A stretch of 35,798 nucleotides of DNA from Clostridia bacterium (GCA_017398585.1 JAFQFS010000155.1:1-35798), one strand, 5' to 3'; positions 7,977 to 16,714 are shown, numbered from the stretch's first letter. The notes: generated from the letters alone by a model not told the origin. Program-made: numbers and translations.

Positions 7977-8005
7977 TTGCTTTTTCACGTGAGACGGTAT
8001 ATAAT
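7977..8005 (+). promoter_or_regulatory. SigA-type promoter for the pseudouridine synthase gene
   Basis: TTGCTT (7977-7982), 17 bp, TATAAT (8000-8005), 35 nt upstream of the GTG start. Confidence 0.7.
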
Positions 8006-8040
8006 AAAATGTAAAACATTCTTACCGGAGTATTTTTCAC

Positions 8041-8682
8041 GTGATTGATATCATCCATCTCACCCGTGACTTTGTCGTGGTGAACAAACCCCGCGGGATG
8101 CTCTCCGAAGGCGAGTGTCCGGAGGCGATTTCCGAGGTTCTGCGTGAACGCGGAGAATCTCATCCCGACGAGCTTTACACCGTCCACCGGCTCGACCGGA
8201 CGACCGCCGGTCTCATGGTCTATGCGCGGACGAAAAAGGCTGCCGCTGACCTTTCAAAAGTCATCGCCGACGGTGAATTCCATAAAGCCTATACCGCATT
8301 TGTGACGGCCGCTCCTGATCTTCCGCCGGCCGGGGAACTGCGCGACATGTTGTTCTTTGACCGGAATCATGACAAAGCCTACGTTGTGGATGCAAAGCAT
8401 CCGCGCAAGGGCGCGAAGGAGGCCGTCCTTACCTATGAGACCGCCGGAACCTTCGATCTTAACGGCATCACGGTCACGAAACTGCTCATTTATCCGCAGA
8501 CCGGGCGTTCCCATCAGATCCGTATTCAGTTCGGCAGCCGGAAGTCTCCTCTTCTCGGCGACGGAAAGTACGGCAGCCGCGTGAAATATCATCACGCATC
8601 GCTGATTTCCTGCGGACTGAAATGGAAAAAATTCGAATTCACCCTTGACACCGACCAGATTGTGCCGGTTGCGGAGGATTGA
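8041..8682 (+). CDS. RluA-family RNA pseudouridine synthase
   Basis: Converts a uridine in rRNA or tRNA to pseudouridine. It has 213 residues, shorter than full RluD-type enzymes, with no N-terminal S4 domain. The catalytic motif HRLDRTTAGLMVYAR (Asp is the catalytic residue) begins near residue 48, and the C-terminal TGRSHQIRIQFG motif is intact. It opens with IHLTRDFVVVNKPRGML, the usual start of the catalytic domain. The start is GTG at 8041 with GGAG about 10 nt upstream. The -35 box of the next promoter overlaps its stop codon. The target nucleotide cannot be assigned. Confidence 0.9.
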   Translation: MIDIIHLTRDFVVVNKPRGMLSEGECPEAISEVLRERGESHPDELYTVHRLDRTTAGLMVYARTKKAAADLSKVIADGEFHKAYTAFVTAAPDLPPAGELRDMLFFDRNHDKAYVVDAKHPRKGAKEAVLTYETAGTFDLNGITVTKLLIYPQTGRSHQIRIQFGSRKSPLLGDGKYGSRVKYHHASLISCGLKWKKFEFTLDTDQIVPVAED

Positions 8683-8707
8683 TAAAACGCGCGTTTTTTG
8701 GTATAAT
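8679..8707 (+). promoter_or_regulatory. SigA promoter for the small membrane protein / PBP unit
   Basis: TTGATA (8679-8684), 17 bp, TATAAT (8702-8707). The -35 box overlaps the TGA stop of the preceding gene. It drives the 8755 gene and probably the penicillin-binding protein gene behind it. Confidence 0.85.
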
Positions 8708-8754
8708 ACTACCGTGGTGAAAACCGCAATTTTACCGAAAGGAATTGTCAAACC

Positions 8755-9036
8755 GTGGGAAAAACTCTCGTAAAACAGACGTCCGCTGCGTTTGACCGTT
8801 TCAGAAACGACTGCAACCCTTTGATTGTACGAAAAAAGTTCCAGATGAAGGACGTTTACTTCCGGCGCGATCTGCCCGAACAGGAAGTCTTCCGCTGCGA
8901 ACTCGCGTTTGACACCGAGCTTTACGTCCTTCTCCTCATCGCCGCCGCGCTCCTCTTCTGGATGATCCTGCGGCTTTGCTCCGCCGTGTCACGCGCGCGC
9001 GAACACCGTTACGCGAAACTGAAATACAAAAACTGA
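8755..9036 (+). CDS. Small single-pass membrane protein, unknown function
   Basis: Not recognised. It has 93 residues with a charged N-terminal half (about 1-52), one hydrophobic segment at about residues 56-76 (ELYVLLLIAAALLFWMILRLC) and a basic C-terminal tail (REHRYAKLKYK). The start is GTG at 8755 after GAAAGGAATT, behind a good promoter. It lies 95 nt upstream of the penicillin-binding protein and may share its transcript. That position is often taken by morphogenesis genes (mreD, ftsL-like), but no similarity to those can be claimed, and the membrane segment sits late in the chain rather than at the N-terminus. Confidence 0.65.
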   Translation: MGKTLVKQTSAAFDRFRNDCNPLIVRKKFQMKDVYFRRDLPEQEVFRCELAFDTELYVLLLIAAALLFWMILRLCSAVSRAREHRYAKLKYKN

Positions 9037-9131
9037 ACCGAATTCATGCCCCGTACCCTGCCCGAAACGATCCGGTGTTCTCACGGACAGGGTTCCCGGG
9101 ACAGACTTCCAACCGAAGAAAACGAAGAACT

Positions 9132-11315
9132 ATGAGAAAAAGAGATAACATCATCCGCATCTGGGCGATTGCCGTCCTTTACATAGTGATCGCTCTGATC
9201 TACGTCGGACGGCTGCTGTACCTGCAGGTCTCCGGTCAGGACTATTATTCCATGTCCACGCCGTCCCGCACCTACAGCCGCACTGTTAAAATCCAGGCGC
9301 AGCGCGGCGAGATTTTCGACCGGAACGGCAATCCGCTCGTCTACAACAACTATTCCCACAACATCGCCCTCGACTACGCTTCCCTGCCCGCGGACGATAA
9401 AGCAAGCAACGATATCATGATCTCCCTCGTCGACGCGGCACGCATTCTCGGTATGGCCGACTGTATCGTTGAGCCGAAGGAGTCCCTTGTCGTCACGGCG
9501 GAACCGGGCGTCGGTCTGTCCTATTCCATGTCCGACAGCTTCCTCGATTCGTCCCGCGGACGGAAGTACACCAGACTGATCGGGGAACTGAACGTGAAGG
9601 ACGGCGCGTCTCTGGAGGAACAGGCGGAAGCGCTCCTGCTCCATTACGGCATCGCCGAATGGGACGACAACGACGAGCTGTCCTATCGCTATACGTACGA
9701 ATCCTGCGCGTTCCTTCTGGAGCTGCGGCTGGACATGGATCTGTCCGGCTTTTCGAGCGTGTCGCCGTACGTCCTGATCGAAGGGGCGGATCTGGAACTG
9801 CTGACCATCGCGGAGGAAACCTGCCCGCGCGGGATCCTCATCCAGGTTTCCGCCGAACGCGTCTACAATTATCCCGGTTATGCATCCCACATCCTCGGAC
9901 GTGTGGGGAAGATCCCGGGGAAAAAACTGGAATACTACACCGAACTCGGCTATCCGATGGATGCCGTGGTCGGTCTGGAAGGTGTCGAGCAGTCGTTTGA
10001 GGAATACCTCCGCGGCACCGACGGTGAACTGAAGATCACTGAGGACTCCTACGGCAATGTTCTGTCCGCGGAAGTCACAAAGGAACCCTTGCCCGGACAC
10101 GATGTCTATCTGACGCTTGATATCGAGATGCAGATGGTTGCGGAGAAGGCGCTGGCGGAGAACATTTTCAAGATCCGCGAGGAGGCGAAGTGGTCCGGTC
10201 CGCTGCATGGGGAAGATGCGTCCGCAGGCGCGATGACCGTTCTCGACGTTGACACGGGCGAGATCCTCGCCATCTGCTCCTACCCCACCTTCAACCTCGC
10301 GACGTGGAACGAGGACTATGCGGTCATCAGTACCGCGGAACCGGGGCCGCTGTTCAACCGTGCACTGTACGGGACCTATGCTCCCGGTTCGACGTTCAAG
10401 GTCGGCGTGTCCGTTGCGGCGCTGGAAGAAAAAATCATCGAAAAGAATACCTACATCAATGCGCAGGGTATGTACATGTACTACGCCGACTCGGGTTACA
10501 CGCCGCGCTGCTGGCTGTACCTGATGACCGGTGATTCGCACGGTCCGATCAATGTGGTCGAGGCGATCCAGGAATCCTGCAACTACTTTTTCTACGATGT
10601 CGGGCGCCGTCTGACGATCGAGAAGATGAACGAATACTGCAAGCACTTCGGTCTCGGTGAGCCGACCGGCATCGAGCTTCCCGAAAAGACGGGGATCCTC
10701 GCCGGTCCCGACTACCGTGCCGACAACGGTCTGAACCAGTGGAGCCCCGGTGACACGCTGCAGGCGGCGATCGGGCAGTCCGACAACCTGTTCACTCCCC
10801 TTCAGCTCAGCACGTATCTGTCGACGATCCTCAACGGCGGTACGCGCTACAACGCACACCTGCTGTATCAGGTCAGAAGCTACGGCGGGGAACGCATCCT
10901 CCACCAGAATCAGCCGACGATCGCGAGTGAGATCGAGATCGCGGACGACATTCTCGACACCGTGCGCGAAGGCATGCGCGGCGTTATGGACAACGGTTCG
11001 GCGGCGAGCGTCTTCTCCGGCTATGCGATCCCGGTCGGAGGTAAGACCGGGACGGCGCAGGTTTCCGACACCAAGAGTGACAACGGCGTCATGACGGCGT
11101 TTGCACCGTTTGACGATCCGGAGATCGTGATTTCCTGTATCATCGAGCAGGGTTCCGGCGGTACCGAAGCCGGCTATTCCGTGCGCGACGTCTTCGACTA
11201 CTACTTCCGTGACGAAATCGCGGCGATCGCGGCAGCGGAAGCGGAGGAGGAGATATGGTACGGAGATTACGACTACAGCTACGACTATGATTATTCCGAC
11301 GAATGGGGCGGCTGA
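9132..11315 (+). CDS. Class B penicillin-binding protein (PBP2/FtsI-like transpeptidase)
   Basis: Cell-wall D,D-transpeptidase of about 727 residues. An N-terminal membrane anchor (about 8-30) is followed by a PBP dimerisation domain beginning QRGEIFDRNGNPLVYN, and by the transpeptidase domain with all three motifs: STFK (catalytic Ser420, Lys423), SCN (482-484) and KTG (638-640). It acts outside the membrane, cross-linking peptidoglycan for elongation, septation or spore cortex. The start MRKRDNII at 9132 fits the membrane topology; an in-frame upstream extension to 8976 overlaps the previous gene and looks spurious. The ribosome site is weak. The C-terminus ends in an unusual Asp/Tyr-rich tail (about 705-727, GDYDYSYDYDYSDEWGG). 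Confidence 0.93.
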   Translation: MRKRDNIIRIWAIAVLYIVIALIYVGRLLYLQVSGQDYYSMSTPSRTYSRTVKIQAQRGEIFDRNGNPLVYNNYSHNIALDYASLPADDKASNDIMISLVDAARILGMADCIVEPKESLVVTAEPGVGLSYSMSDSFLDSSRGRKYTRLIGELNVKDGASLEEQAEALLLHYGIAEWDDNDELSYRYTYESCAFLLELRLDMDLSGFSSVSPYVLIEGADLELLTIAEETCPRGILIQVSAERVYNYPGYASHILGRVGKIPGKKLEYYTELGYPMDAVVGLEGVEQSFEEYLRGTDGELKITEDSYGNVLSAEVTKEPLPGHDVYLTLDIEMQMVAEKALAENIFKIREEAKWSGPLHGEDASAGAMTVLDVDTGEILAICSYPTFNLATWNEDYAVISTAEPGPLFNRALYGTYAPGSTFKVGVSVAALEEKIIEKNTYINAQGMYMYYADSGYTPRCWLYLMTGDSHGPINVVEAIQESCNYFFYDVGRRLTIEKMNEYCKHFGLGEPTGIELPEKTGILAGPDYRADNGLNQWSPGDTLQAAIGQSDNLFTPLQLSTYLSTILNGGTRYNAHLLYQVRSYGGERILHQNQPTIASEIEIADDILDTVREGMRGVMDNGSAASVFSGYAIPVGGKTGTAQVSDTKSDNGVMTAFAPFDDPEIVISCIIEQGSGGTEAGYSVRDVFDYYFRDEIAAIAAAEAEEEIWYGDYDYSYDYDYSDEWGG

Positions 11316-11349
11316 TGCCGCTCACGAGCAATAAAAACAGGGAAAAATT

Positions 11350-11985
11350 ATGCCGAACATACATAAAATCATCGAACTTCTGAATCCGCTCTATCCCGAT
11401 GCGCTGTGTTCGCTTGAATACGACGAAGACCCGTGGCGTCTGCTCGTCATGGCGCGGCTGTCCGCGCAGTGCACGGATGAGAGGGTGAATATTGTATCCG
11501 GTCCGCTGTTTGAAAAGTACCCGACCGTATACGACATGGCGGCGGCGGAGCTTGCGGATGTGGAGGAACTCGTCCGTCCGTGCGGACTGTACCACACGAA
11601 GGCGGAGTCGATCGTTGCGGCGGCGAAGCTGCTCGTTGAACGGCACGGCGGCGAAGTCCCGCGGACGATGGAAGAGCTGCTGGCACTTCCGGGTATCGGC
11701 CGCAAGATCGCGAACCTGATCCTTGGGGATGTCTACGGCATTCCGGGGATTGTGGCGGACACGCACTGCATCCGCATTAATGGGAAGCTGGGGTTCTACG
11801 ACCCGTCGCTGAAGGATCCTGTGAAGGTGGAACGGATTCTCTCGGGGATCGTTCCGCCGGAAGAACAGTCCGCGTACTGTCACCGGATGGTGCTGTTCGG
11901 GAGGGAATACTGTATGGCGAGAAGTCCGCGCTGCGGGGAATGCCCGCTGCGGGGCGAGTGTGAGACGGGAAAATCCATCAAATGA
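11350..11985 (+). CDS. nth: Endonuclease III (DNA glycosylase/AP lyase)
   Basis: Base-excision repair enzyme removing oxidised pyrimidines, 211 residues, as usual. The helix-hairpin-helix LPGIGRKIANLIL carries the catalytic Lys119, and the catalytic Asp137 is in VADTHCIRI. The C-terminal [4Fe-4S] cluster Cys pattern C-x6-C-x2-C-x5-C is complete (Cys188, 195, 198, 204). It starts 34 nt after the penicillin-binding protein stop, with AGGGAAAA upstream, and is followed closely by the CCA-adding enzyme gene, so they are probably co-transcribed. Confidence 0.96.
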   Translation: MPNIHKIIELLNPLYPDALCSLEYDEDPWRLLVMARLSAQCTDERVNIVSGPLFEKYPTVYDMAAAELADVEELVRPCGLYHTKAESIVAAAKLLVERHGGEVPRTMEELLALPGIGRKIANLILGDVYGIPGIVADTHCIRINGKLGFYDPSLKDPVKVERILSGIVPPEEQSAYCHRMVLFGREYCMARSPRCGECPLRGECETGKSIK

Positions 11986-11998
11986 GAGACATTGCGAT

Positions 11999-13261
11999 AT
12001 GAACAATTTTTACATTCCCGCGCCGGTGTTGTTCGCGCTTGAACGGCTCCATGCGGCGGGGTATCATGCCTACGTGGTCGGCGGCTGCGTGCGCGACTTC
12101 CTCATGGGACGCACGCCCGGCGACTACGACGTAACAACATCTGCCAAGCCGGAGCAGACGCTTGATGTGTTCGCGGACTGCCGCGTAGTCGAGACCGGTC
12201 TCCAGCACGGCACCGTTACCCTTGTGCGGGACGGAATGAACATTGAAATCACAACCTACCGCGTCGACGGCGTTTACCTCGACGGGCGCCATCCGGAAAA
12301 CGTCACCTTTACGGACGACCTTGCCGAAGACCTCTGCCGCCGTGACTTCACGGTCAACGCGATGGCGTACAGCCCTGATTCCGGCGTGATCGACTATCAC
12401 GACGGGATGCGGAATATGGCGGAGCGCATCATTTCCTGCGTCGGAAGCGCGGAAAAGCGTTTTTCGGAGGACGGTCTGCGCATCCTGCGTGCCCTGCGGT
12501 TTTCGTCCGTTCTTGATTTTACGCCGGACGACGAATGTGACGCGGGCGTACGCAAACTCGCGCCCCTGCTCGATAAAATTTCGCGTGAGCGTATTTATGT
12601 CGAGCTGACGAAGCTGCTCGGCGGTCCCGCTGCCCCGCGGATCCTGCGGAAGTATCCGGACATTATTGCGCGGATCCTGCCCGGTCTGGACGAAACTTCT
12701 GCGGAAAAAACGGCGGAACGGATTGAACGGATGAGACATTTTTTGTCGGAACACGAAATGTCTCCGGAAAAAAAGGACGCCGATGCCCTGCATTACGCGC
12801 TGCTGTTCGCGGACACGGATGCGAAGCTGTGCCGCCGGCTGATGCAGTCGCTGAAGCCGTCGCGGGACGAGCTGAACGGTGTGGAATCGGTGCAGAAGTT
12901 CGGAAATGCGGCGGAAATCCTCGCGGGGAATTCGCCCGTTTACGAGGTCAAGCTGCTCATGAAGGCGGGCGGGGACGGGTTCCCGAGGAAAGTCGCGGTG
13001 TATAAATATTCAGTCGGTCTGCTGGATGCGGAGACGGCTGCGGAGGTCATCCGTACGGCGGAGGATCTCCGTGAAAGCGGCGCGTGCGTACGGCTTTCGG
13101 ATCTGCGTGTGACCGGAAGCGATCTGATGTCGCTCGGTTTTGCGGGACCGAAGATCGGTCTTGTTCTGAACACGCTTCTCGACCGCGTCATGCGGGAGGA
13201 ACTGGAAAACGACCGTGATGTCCTGCTGTGTGCGGCGGAAAAACTGGCGTCACAGAATTAA
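11999..13261 (+). CDS. cca: CCA-adding tRNA nucleotidyltransferase
   Basis: Adds or repairs the 3' CCA of tRNAs. Protein of about 420 residues. The class II nucleotidyltransferase head is intact: GGCVRD (28-33), the metal-binding DYD (Asp42, Asp44), then VTLVRDGMNIEITTYR and the RRDFTVNAMAY motif. The neck region GLRILRALRF follows. The start at ATG 11999 (MNNFYIPAP) begins 14 nt after the nth stop; an in-frame ATG at 11960 lies inside nth and is rejected. The ribosome site (GAGAG) is weak, consistent with translational coupling to nth. Confidence 0.95.
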   Translation: MNNFYIPAPVLFALERLHAAGYHAYVVGGCVRDFLMGRTPGDYDVTTSAKPEQTLDVFADCRVVETGLQHGTVTLVRDGMNIEITTYRVDGVYLDGRHPENVTFTDDLAEDLCRRDFTVNAMAYSPDSGVIDYHDGMRNMAERIISCVGSAEKRFSEDGLRILRALRFSSVLDFTPDDECDAGVRKLAPLLDKISRERIYVELTKLLGGPAAPRILRKYPDIIARILPGLDETSAEKTAERIERMRHFLSEHEMSPEKKDADALHYALLFADTDAKLCRRLMQSLKPSRDELNGVESVQKFGNAAEILAGNSPVYEVKLLMKAGGDGFPRKVAVYKYSVGLLDAETAAEVIRTAEDLRESGACVRLSDLRVTGSDLMSLGFAGPKIGLVLNTLLDRVMREELENDRDVLLCAAEKLASQN

Positions 13262-13279
13262 TGTGGGAAAGCATAAATT

Positions 13280-13504
13280 ATGTACGATAACAAGGAAATA
13301 AAAGGAAAGACGCAGAAAAAAGCGGCGAAGAAAAATACGCCATGCGAAACCTGCGTATACTATGATGTGATCGATGAGGACGGCACGCTCGGCTGTACGA
13401 TCGACTTTGACGAAGACGAGATGTACAGTCTGCGCACCGGAAAAAGCGGCTGTCCGTACTATAAATTCTATAACGAATACAAATCGGTGCAGAGACAGAA
13501 CTGA
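13280..13504 (+). CDS. Small Cys-rich protein, DUF6472-like
   Basis: Protein of 74 residues with a Lys-rich start and the pattern CETCVYYD - GxLGCTIDFDEDEMY - GCPYYKFYNEYK ending in RQN. This resembles the DUF6472 family of small clostridial proteins of unknown function (recognised from memory, not by search). Four Cys (C-x2-C, one C, one C) could bind a metal. It lies 18 nt after the CCA-adding enzyme gene and 32 nt before the lipid kinase gene, so it probably belongs to the same transcript. No function is claimed. Confidence 0.8.
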   Translation: MYDNKEIKGKTQKKAAKKNTPCETCVYYDVIDEDGTLGCTIDFDEDEMYSLRTGKSGCPYYKFYNEYKSVQRQN

Positions 13505-13536
13505 TTATAAAAAATCAACATAAGGCGGTAATCGAG

Positions 13537-14556
13537 ATGAAAGCTGCGGTGCCAAAAACGGAAAAGGACTCCAAGGTAAAGGTCACTTTACCGAACATCA
13601 GTGAACGACATCAGGTGCATATCATCAATCCGAAGTCCGGACGTGGTGCGGGCGGCGGAAACATTTACTCCGCGGTTGAAAAATCCGCTGCGGAGACCGG
13701 AGGTGAAATTATAAAAAGTGAACATCCCGGTCACATCGAGGAGATCGCCGCCGAGGTATGTGCGAAGGATCCGTTCGCGCATATTATCGCGTATGGCGGA
13801 GACGGAACGGTCTACGAAACCGTCAACGGGATCATGAAGGCGAACGCCGGACGTACGGCATCGTTTTCCATCGTTCCGCTGGGAAGCGGAAACGATTTTT
13901 CCGCATATGCGAACGATTCCGGGGTATTTCAGAAGGCGGAACTCAATAAAATCGACGTGATCCGCGTGAAATGCGGCGAAAATGTCCGTTATTTTGCCAA
14001 TATGATGAACATCGGTTTCGACTGCAACGTGGTCAGTGAGACATATACGCTCAAGAAGAAGCCGTTCCTGCACGGCAGTGCGGCGTATGTTGCCGGGGTC
14101 GCGAAGACACTTCTCCTGAAGAAAACCTTCCGCGGAAAGGTGACGCTCGAGGGTGTTGTTCCGCTTGGGAATGAGGAAAAATCAACCTCGACGGAGGTGT
14201 TTGAACAGGAGATCCTGCTGACCGCAACCGCGAATTCACGCTACTGCGGCGGTGGGTTCTGTGCCGCTCCGCTGGCATCCCTGACCGACGGTCTCATGGA
14301 TGTTCTGGTTGTGAACAACCTGTCGCGTCTGCGGTTTATCACCATTGTCGGAGCGTATCATGCCGGATCGTACATTGATGAAAGCGGCGTGATCGATCCG
14401 GGATTTTCCAAAATATTAACTTACCGCAAATGCCGGAAGATTACTGTTGAAGGGCCGAAACTCTACTGCCTGGACGGCGAAGTTTATCCGACGGATGAGA
14501 GCCGTACTGTGGAAGCGGAAGTGCTTCCCGGTGCGATGTGGTACGCAGCGCTGTAA
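13537..14556 (+). CDS. Diacylglycerol/lipid kinase family protein
   Basis: Phosphorylates a lipid such as diacylglycerol at the inner membrane face; 339 residues. The NPKSGRGAGGG motif (31-41) and the GGDGT nucleotide-binding motif (87-91) are intact, and VPLGSGNDFS follows, all hallmarks of the DagK/YegS catalytic domain. The C-terminal half has FANMMNIGFDC and a YCGGGFCAAPLASLTDG segment (NxxxxGGG-type). The start is ATG 13537 with AAGGCGG upstream. It is the last gene before a bidirectional terminator. Lipid specificity is unknown. Confidence 0.92.
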   Translation: MKAAVPKTEKDSKVKVTLPNISERHQVHIINPKSGRGAGGGNIYSAVEKSAAETGGEIIKSEHPGHIEEIAAEVCAKDPFAHIIAYGGDGTVYETVNGIMKANAGRTASFSIVPLGSGNDFSAYANDSGVFQKAELNKIDVIRVKCGENVRYFANMMNIGFDCNVVSETYTLKKKPFLHGSAAYVAGVAKTLLLKKTFRGKVTLEGVVPLGNEEKSTSTEVFEQEILLTATANSRYCGGGFCAAPLASLTDGLMDVLVVNNLSRLRFITIVGAYHAGSYIDESGVIDPGFSKILTYRKCRKITVEGPKLYCLDGEVYPTDESRTVEAEVLPGAMWYAAL

Positions 14557-14576
14557 AAATATACAAATAAATGAAT

Positions 14577-14611
14577 AAAGAAACGGGCGGGATTCCCCCG
14601 ACCGTTTCTTT
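14577..14611. terminator. Bidirectional intrinsic terminator between convergent genes
   Basis: A 10-bp stem AAAGAAACGG / CCGTTTCTTT with an inner CGGG/CCCG hairpin. T-rich tracts occur on both sides. It lies 20 nt after the lipid kinase stop and 2 nt after the stop of the minus-strand gene at 14614. Confidence 0.85.
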
Positions 14612-14613
14612 CC

Positions 14614-15327
14614 TCAGTCCGTTCTTCTGCGCGGGATGAGTGCGATGATGACAACGATCAGCGCGACTGCGATGATAATTGCAACGATGATGGACGCCCA
14701 GTTGGTGCCGTTGTCCTGTGCTGCCGTTTCGTTTGCGGTGCTGTCCGCATTATCGCCTGTTGTATTGCCCGCATTATTGCCGGTCGTGTCGTTTCCGGTG
14801 ATGTCCTCGACGAGGTTGTCGTCGGTGCCTTCGCCGACGATACCGTTTTCGTCGCCTCCTGCCTGACCGTCTTCGAGATTGCCGTTGCCTGCGTTTTCGT
14901 TGCCGGTCATGTTCTCGCCGATGGAATTGTTGCTGCCGGTTGTATTGTCGCCGGATGCGCTGCCGTCGCCTGTGCCGGAAGAAGGATTTCCGGAAAGATC
15001 TCCGGCGGGATTGTTCCCGCCGACCGCGTCGTCCGCGGTGCCGAACCCTTCGCCGGGCATGCCGTTTTCACCGCCTGCGGTCATACCTTCGTTCGGGGTG
15101 CTGCCCGCGATTCCGGCACCTCCGGATCCGGCACCGGTTCCGCCTGCTCCGCCGACGTTTCCGGACGCGGTGAGTGTGTCAACGGCAGTGGGAATTCCCT
15201 CCGCTTCGGCGGTGCAGAGAGTAAGGGTAAGAGCTTCTGCGGCTGTGATCGGAACGGCGGCGGACGCGGTCACAATGAGGACAGCGGCTGCGAGAGCAGC
15301 GAATTTTGTGAGATAAAGTCGTTTCAT
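14614..15327 (-). CDS. Secreted, Gly/Asn/Thr-rich low-complexity protein with C-terminal membrane anchor
   Basis: Not recognised as a known family. About 237 residues: N-terminal signal sequence (MKRLYLTKFAALAAAVLIV..), a long low-complexity region (about 60-205) rich in Gly, Asn, Thr, Asp and Ser with repeated GN/TGN/GDN units, then one membrane helix (WASIIVAIIIAVALIVVIIAL) and a basic end RRRTD, with no LPxTG. It should span the membrane with the repetitive part outside. ATG 15327 is chosen because the signal sequence begins there; an alternative ATG at 15339 lies almost on the AGGAAGG ribosome site. It is probably a surface stalk, and the repeat-like DNA may vary in length. Confidence 0.75.
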   Translation of the reverse strand: MKRLYLTKFAALAAAVLIVTASAAVPITAAEALTLTLCTAEAEGIPTAVDTLTASGNVGGAGGTGAGSGGAGIAGSTPNEGMTAGGENGMPGEGFGTADDAVGGNNPAGDLSGNPSSGTGDGSASGDNTTGSNNSIGENMTGNENAGNGNLEDGQAGGDENGIVGEGTDDNLVEDITGNDTTGNNAGNTTGDNADSTANETAAQDNGTNWASIIVAIIIAVALIVVIIALIPRRRTD

Positions 15328-15593
15328 GAAAAATACCATTCCTTCCTGATGATGGAGAATTTCCGCCGCAGAATGCGGCGGACGGATTGTGTAGAATTCG
15401 CGGATGACGCGGTTCACAGTGCTATTGTTGCATGCGGAAACGGCGGTTATTCACTTTCTGTAAAAAATACATAAATTATAAAAATACAGATATGCAGTAA
15501 AAATATACTGTCCGAAAAACTGCAGAAAATCAAACCGATTAAACTGTTTAAATGGAAATAATAAACAGAGATAAAAGTGGGAGAATGAATAGA
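15328..15593. other. AT-rich divergent intergenic region
   Basis: 266 bases between divergent genes. The right part (about 15450-15580) is AT-rich and suits promoters, but no clear -35/-10 pair could be fixed. A short GAATTTCCGCCGC / GCGGCGGA palindrome lies near 15357-15384. Nothing else is seen. Confidence 0.4.
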
Positions 15594-15905
15594 ATGGACA
15601 CCAGACGATTTACAAAAAATGACAGCGGATTTATCTGCGCGGACTGCGGTCATGAAGTTCCTCCGCTGAAGTATACGTCCCGCAATCACTGCCCGAAGTG
15701 CCTGTGTTCCCTGCACCTCGACGTGAATCCGGGGGACCGTGCGTCGGAATGCGGCGGCGTCATGGATGCGGTATTTGCGGAACCGGACGCGAAGCGCGGA
15801 TTTATTGTGACGCACAAGTGTCGGAAATGCGGCGAACTGCGGCGGAATAAGGCGGCAGCCGACGACGACCGTGACCTGCTGATCGAGCTGACCTCGCGTC
15901 ACTGA
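15594..15905 (+). CDS. RNHCP domain protein
   Basis: About 103 residues. The sequence contains the RNHCP signature (SRNHCPKCLCSLHLD) plus ICADCGHEV and THKCRKCGELRRN, that is three C-x2-C pairs likely to hold zinc. The conserved core FTKNDSGFICADCG is typical of this small family, whose function is unknown but which is thought to bind RNA or nucleic acid. ATG 15594 is preceded by GGGAG at 10 nt spacing; upstream in-frame ATGs have poor spacing. It lies 25 nt upstream of tcdA and is probably co-transcribed. Confidence 0.88.
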   Translation: MDTRRFTKNDSGFICADCGHEVPPLKYTSRNHCPKCLCSLHLDVNPGDRASECGGVMDAVFAEPDAKRGFIVTHKCRKCGELRRNKAAADDDRDLLIELTSRH

Positions 15906-15930
15906 TGAGGAGAATTACAGGAGAATATCG

Positions 15931-16698
15931 ATGAATAAATTTGAACGGACGGAAATGCTTCTCGGCTGTGCGGCGGTGGAGAAACTGAAGAATTCGCACG
16001 TTGCGGTATTCGGTGCGGGCGGTGTCGGCGGTCACGCGATCGAGGCGCTGGTGCGCTCCGGACTCGGCGAGATCACGGTCATCGACATGGACACGGTTTC
16101 GGTGACGAATATCAACCGGCAGGCGTTCGCGACGGTGAAGACTGTTGGGATGGCGAAGGTTGACGCTGCGGAAGAACGGATTCACGAGATCAATCCGGAC
16201 TGTGTTGTGCATAAACGGAATCAGTTCTATCTGCCGGAAACGGAGTTCGATTTCGAAAAATACGACTACGTAATCGACGCCATCGACACGGTTGCGGGAA
16301 AAATCGCGATTGCGGAGAACTGTACGGCGGTTGGCACCCCCGTCATTGCCGCGATGGGAGCGGGAAATAAGATCGACCCGACAAAATTCGTGGTGACGGA
16401 CATCTATAAAACCTCGGTCTGTCCGCTGGCAGCGATCATGCGCCGCGAACTGCGGAAGCGCGGTGTCCCGAAGCTGAAGGTGGTCTACTCCACGGAACCG
16501 GCGCTCAAGCCCCTGTTCCAGCCGACGGATGAGGCGGATGAAAATATGGATGAAAACGCGCCGAAGTCCCGGCGTGCAACGCCGGCATCGTCGGCGTTTG
16601 TTCCGTCGGTATGCGGTCTGATCATCGCGGGAGAGGTTATACGCGACCTCTGCGGGATCGGACTTGATGGAAGCGGCAGAGAACCGATCACGGAATAA
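15931..16698 (+). CDS. tcdA: tRNA threonylcarbamoyladenosine dehydratase
   Basis: E1-like (ThiF/MoeB superfamily) enzyme that cyclises t6A37 of tRNA to ct6A using ATP; 255 residues. The ATP-binding motif VFGAGGVGGHAIEALVRSG (27-45) is followed by the conserved IDMDTVSVTNINRQ segment. VIDAIDTVAGK and the AAMGAGNKIDPTKFVVTDIYKT region are characteristic of TcdA/CsdL. The ribosome site AGGAGAAT lies upstream. Together with ttcA 16 nt downstream it forms a tRNA-modification pair. Confidence 0.94.
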   Translation: MNKFERTEMLLGCAAVEKLKNSHVAVFGAGGVGGHAIEALVRSGLGEITVIDMDTVSVTNINRQAFATVKTVGMAKVDAAEERIHEINPDCVVHKRNQFYLPETEFDFEKYDYVIDAIDTVAGKIAIAENCTAVGTPVIAAMGAGNKIDPTKFVVTDIYKTSVCPLAAIMRRELRKRGVPKLKVVYSTEPALKPLFQPTDEADENMDENAPKSRRATPASSAFVPSVCGLIIAGEVIRDLCGIGLDGSGREPITE

Positions 16699-16714
16699 AG
16701 GATAATATCGTTCA

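Noticed and set aside
14614-15300. Plus-strand Pro/Ser/Val-rich ORFs (14636-15316) as a cell-wall protein
   Set aside because: They are antisense to the minus-strand gene that has a signal peptide, a terminal membrane helix and a terminator just after its stop.
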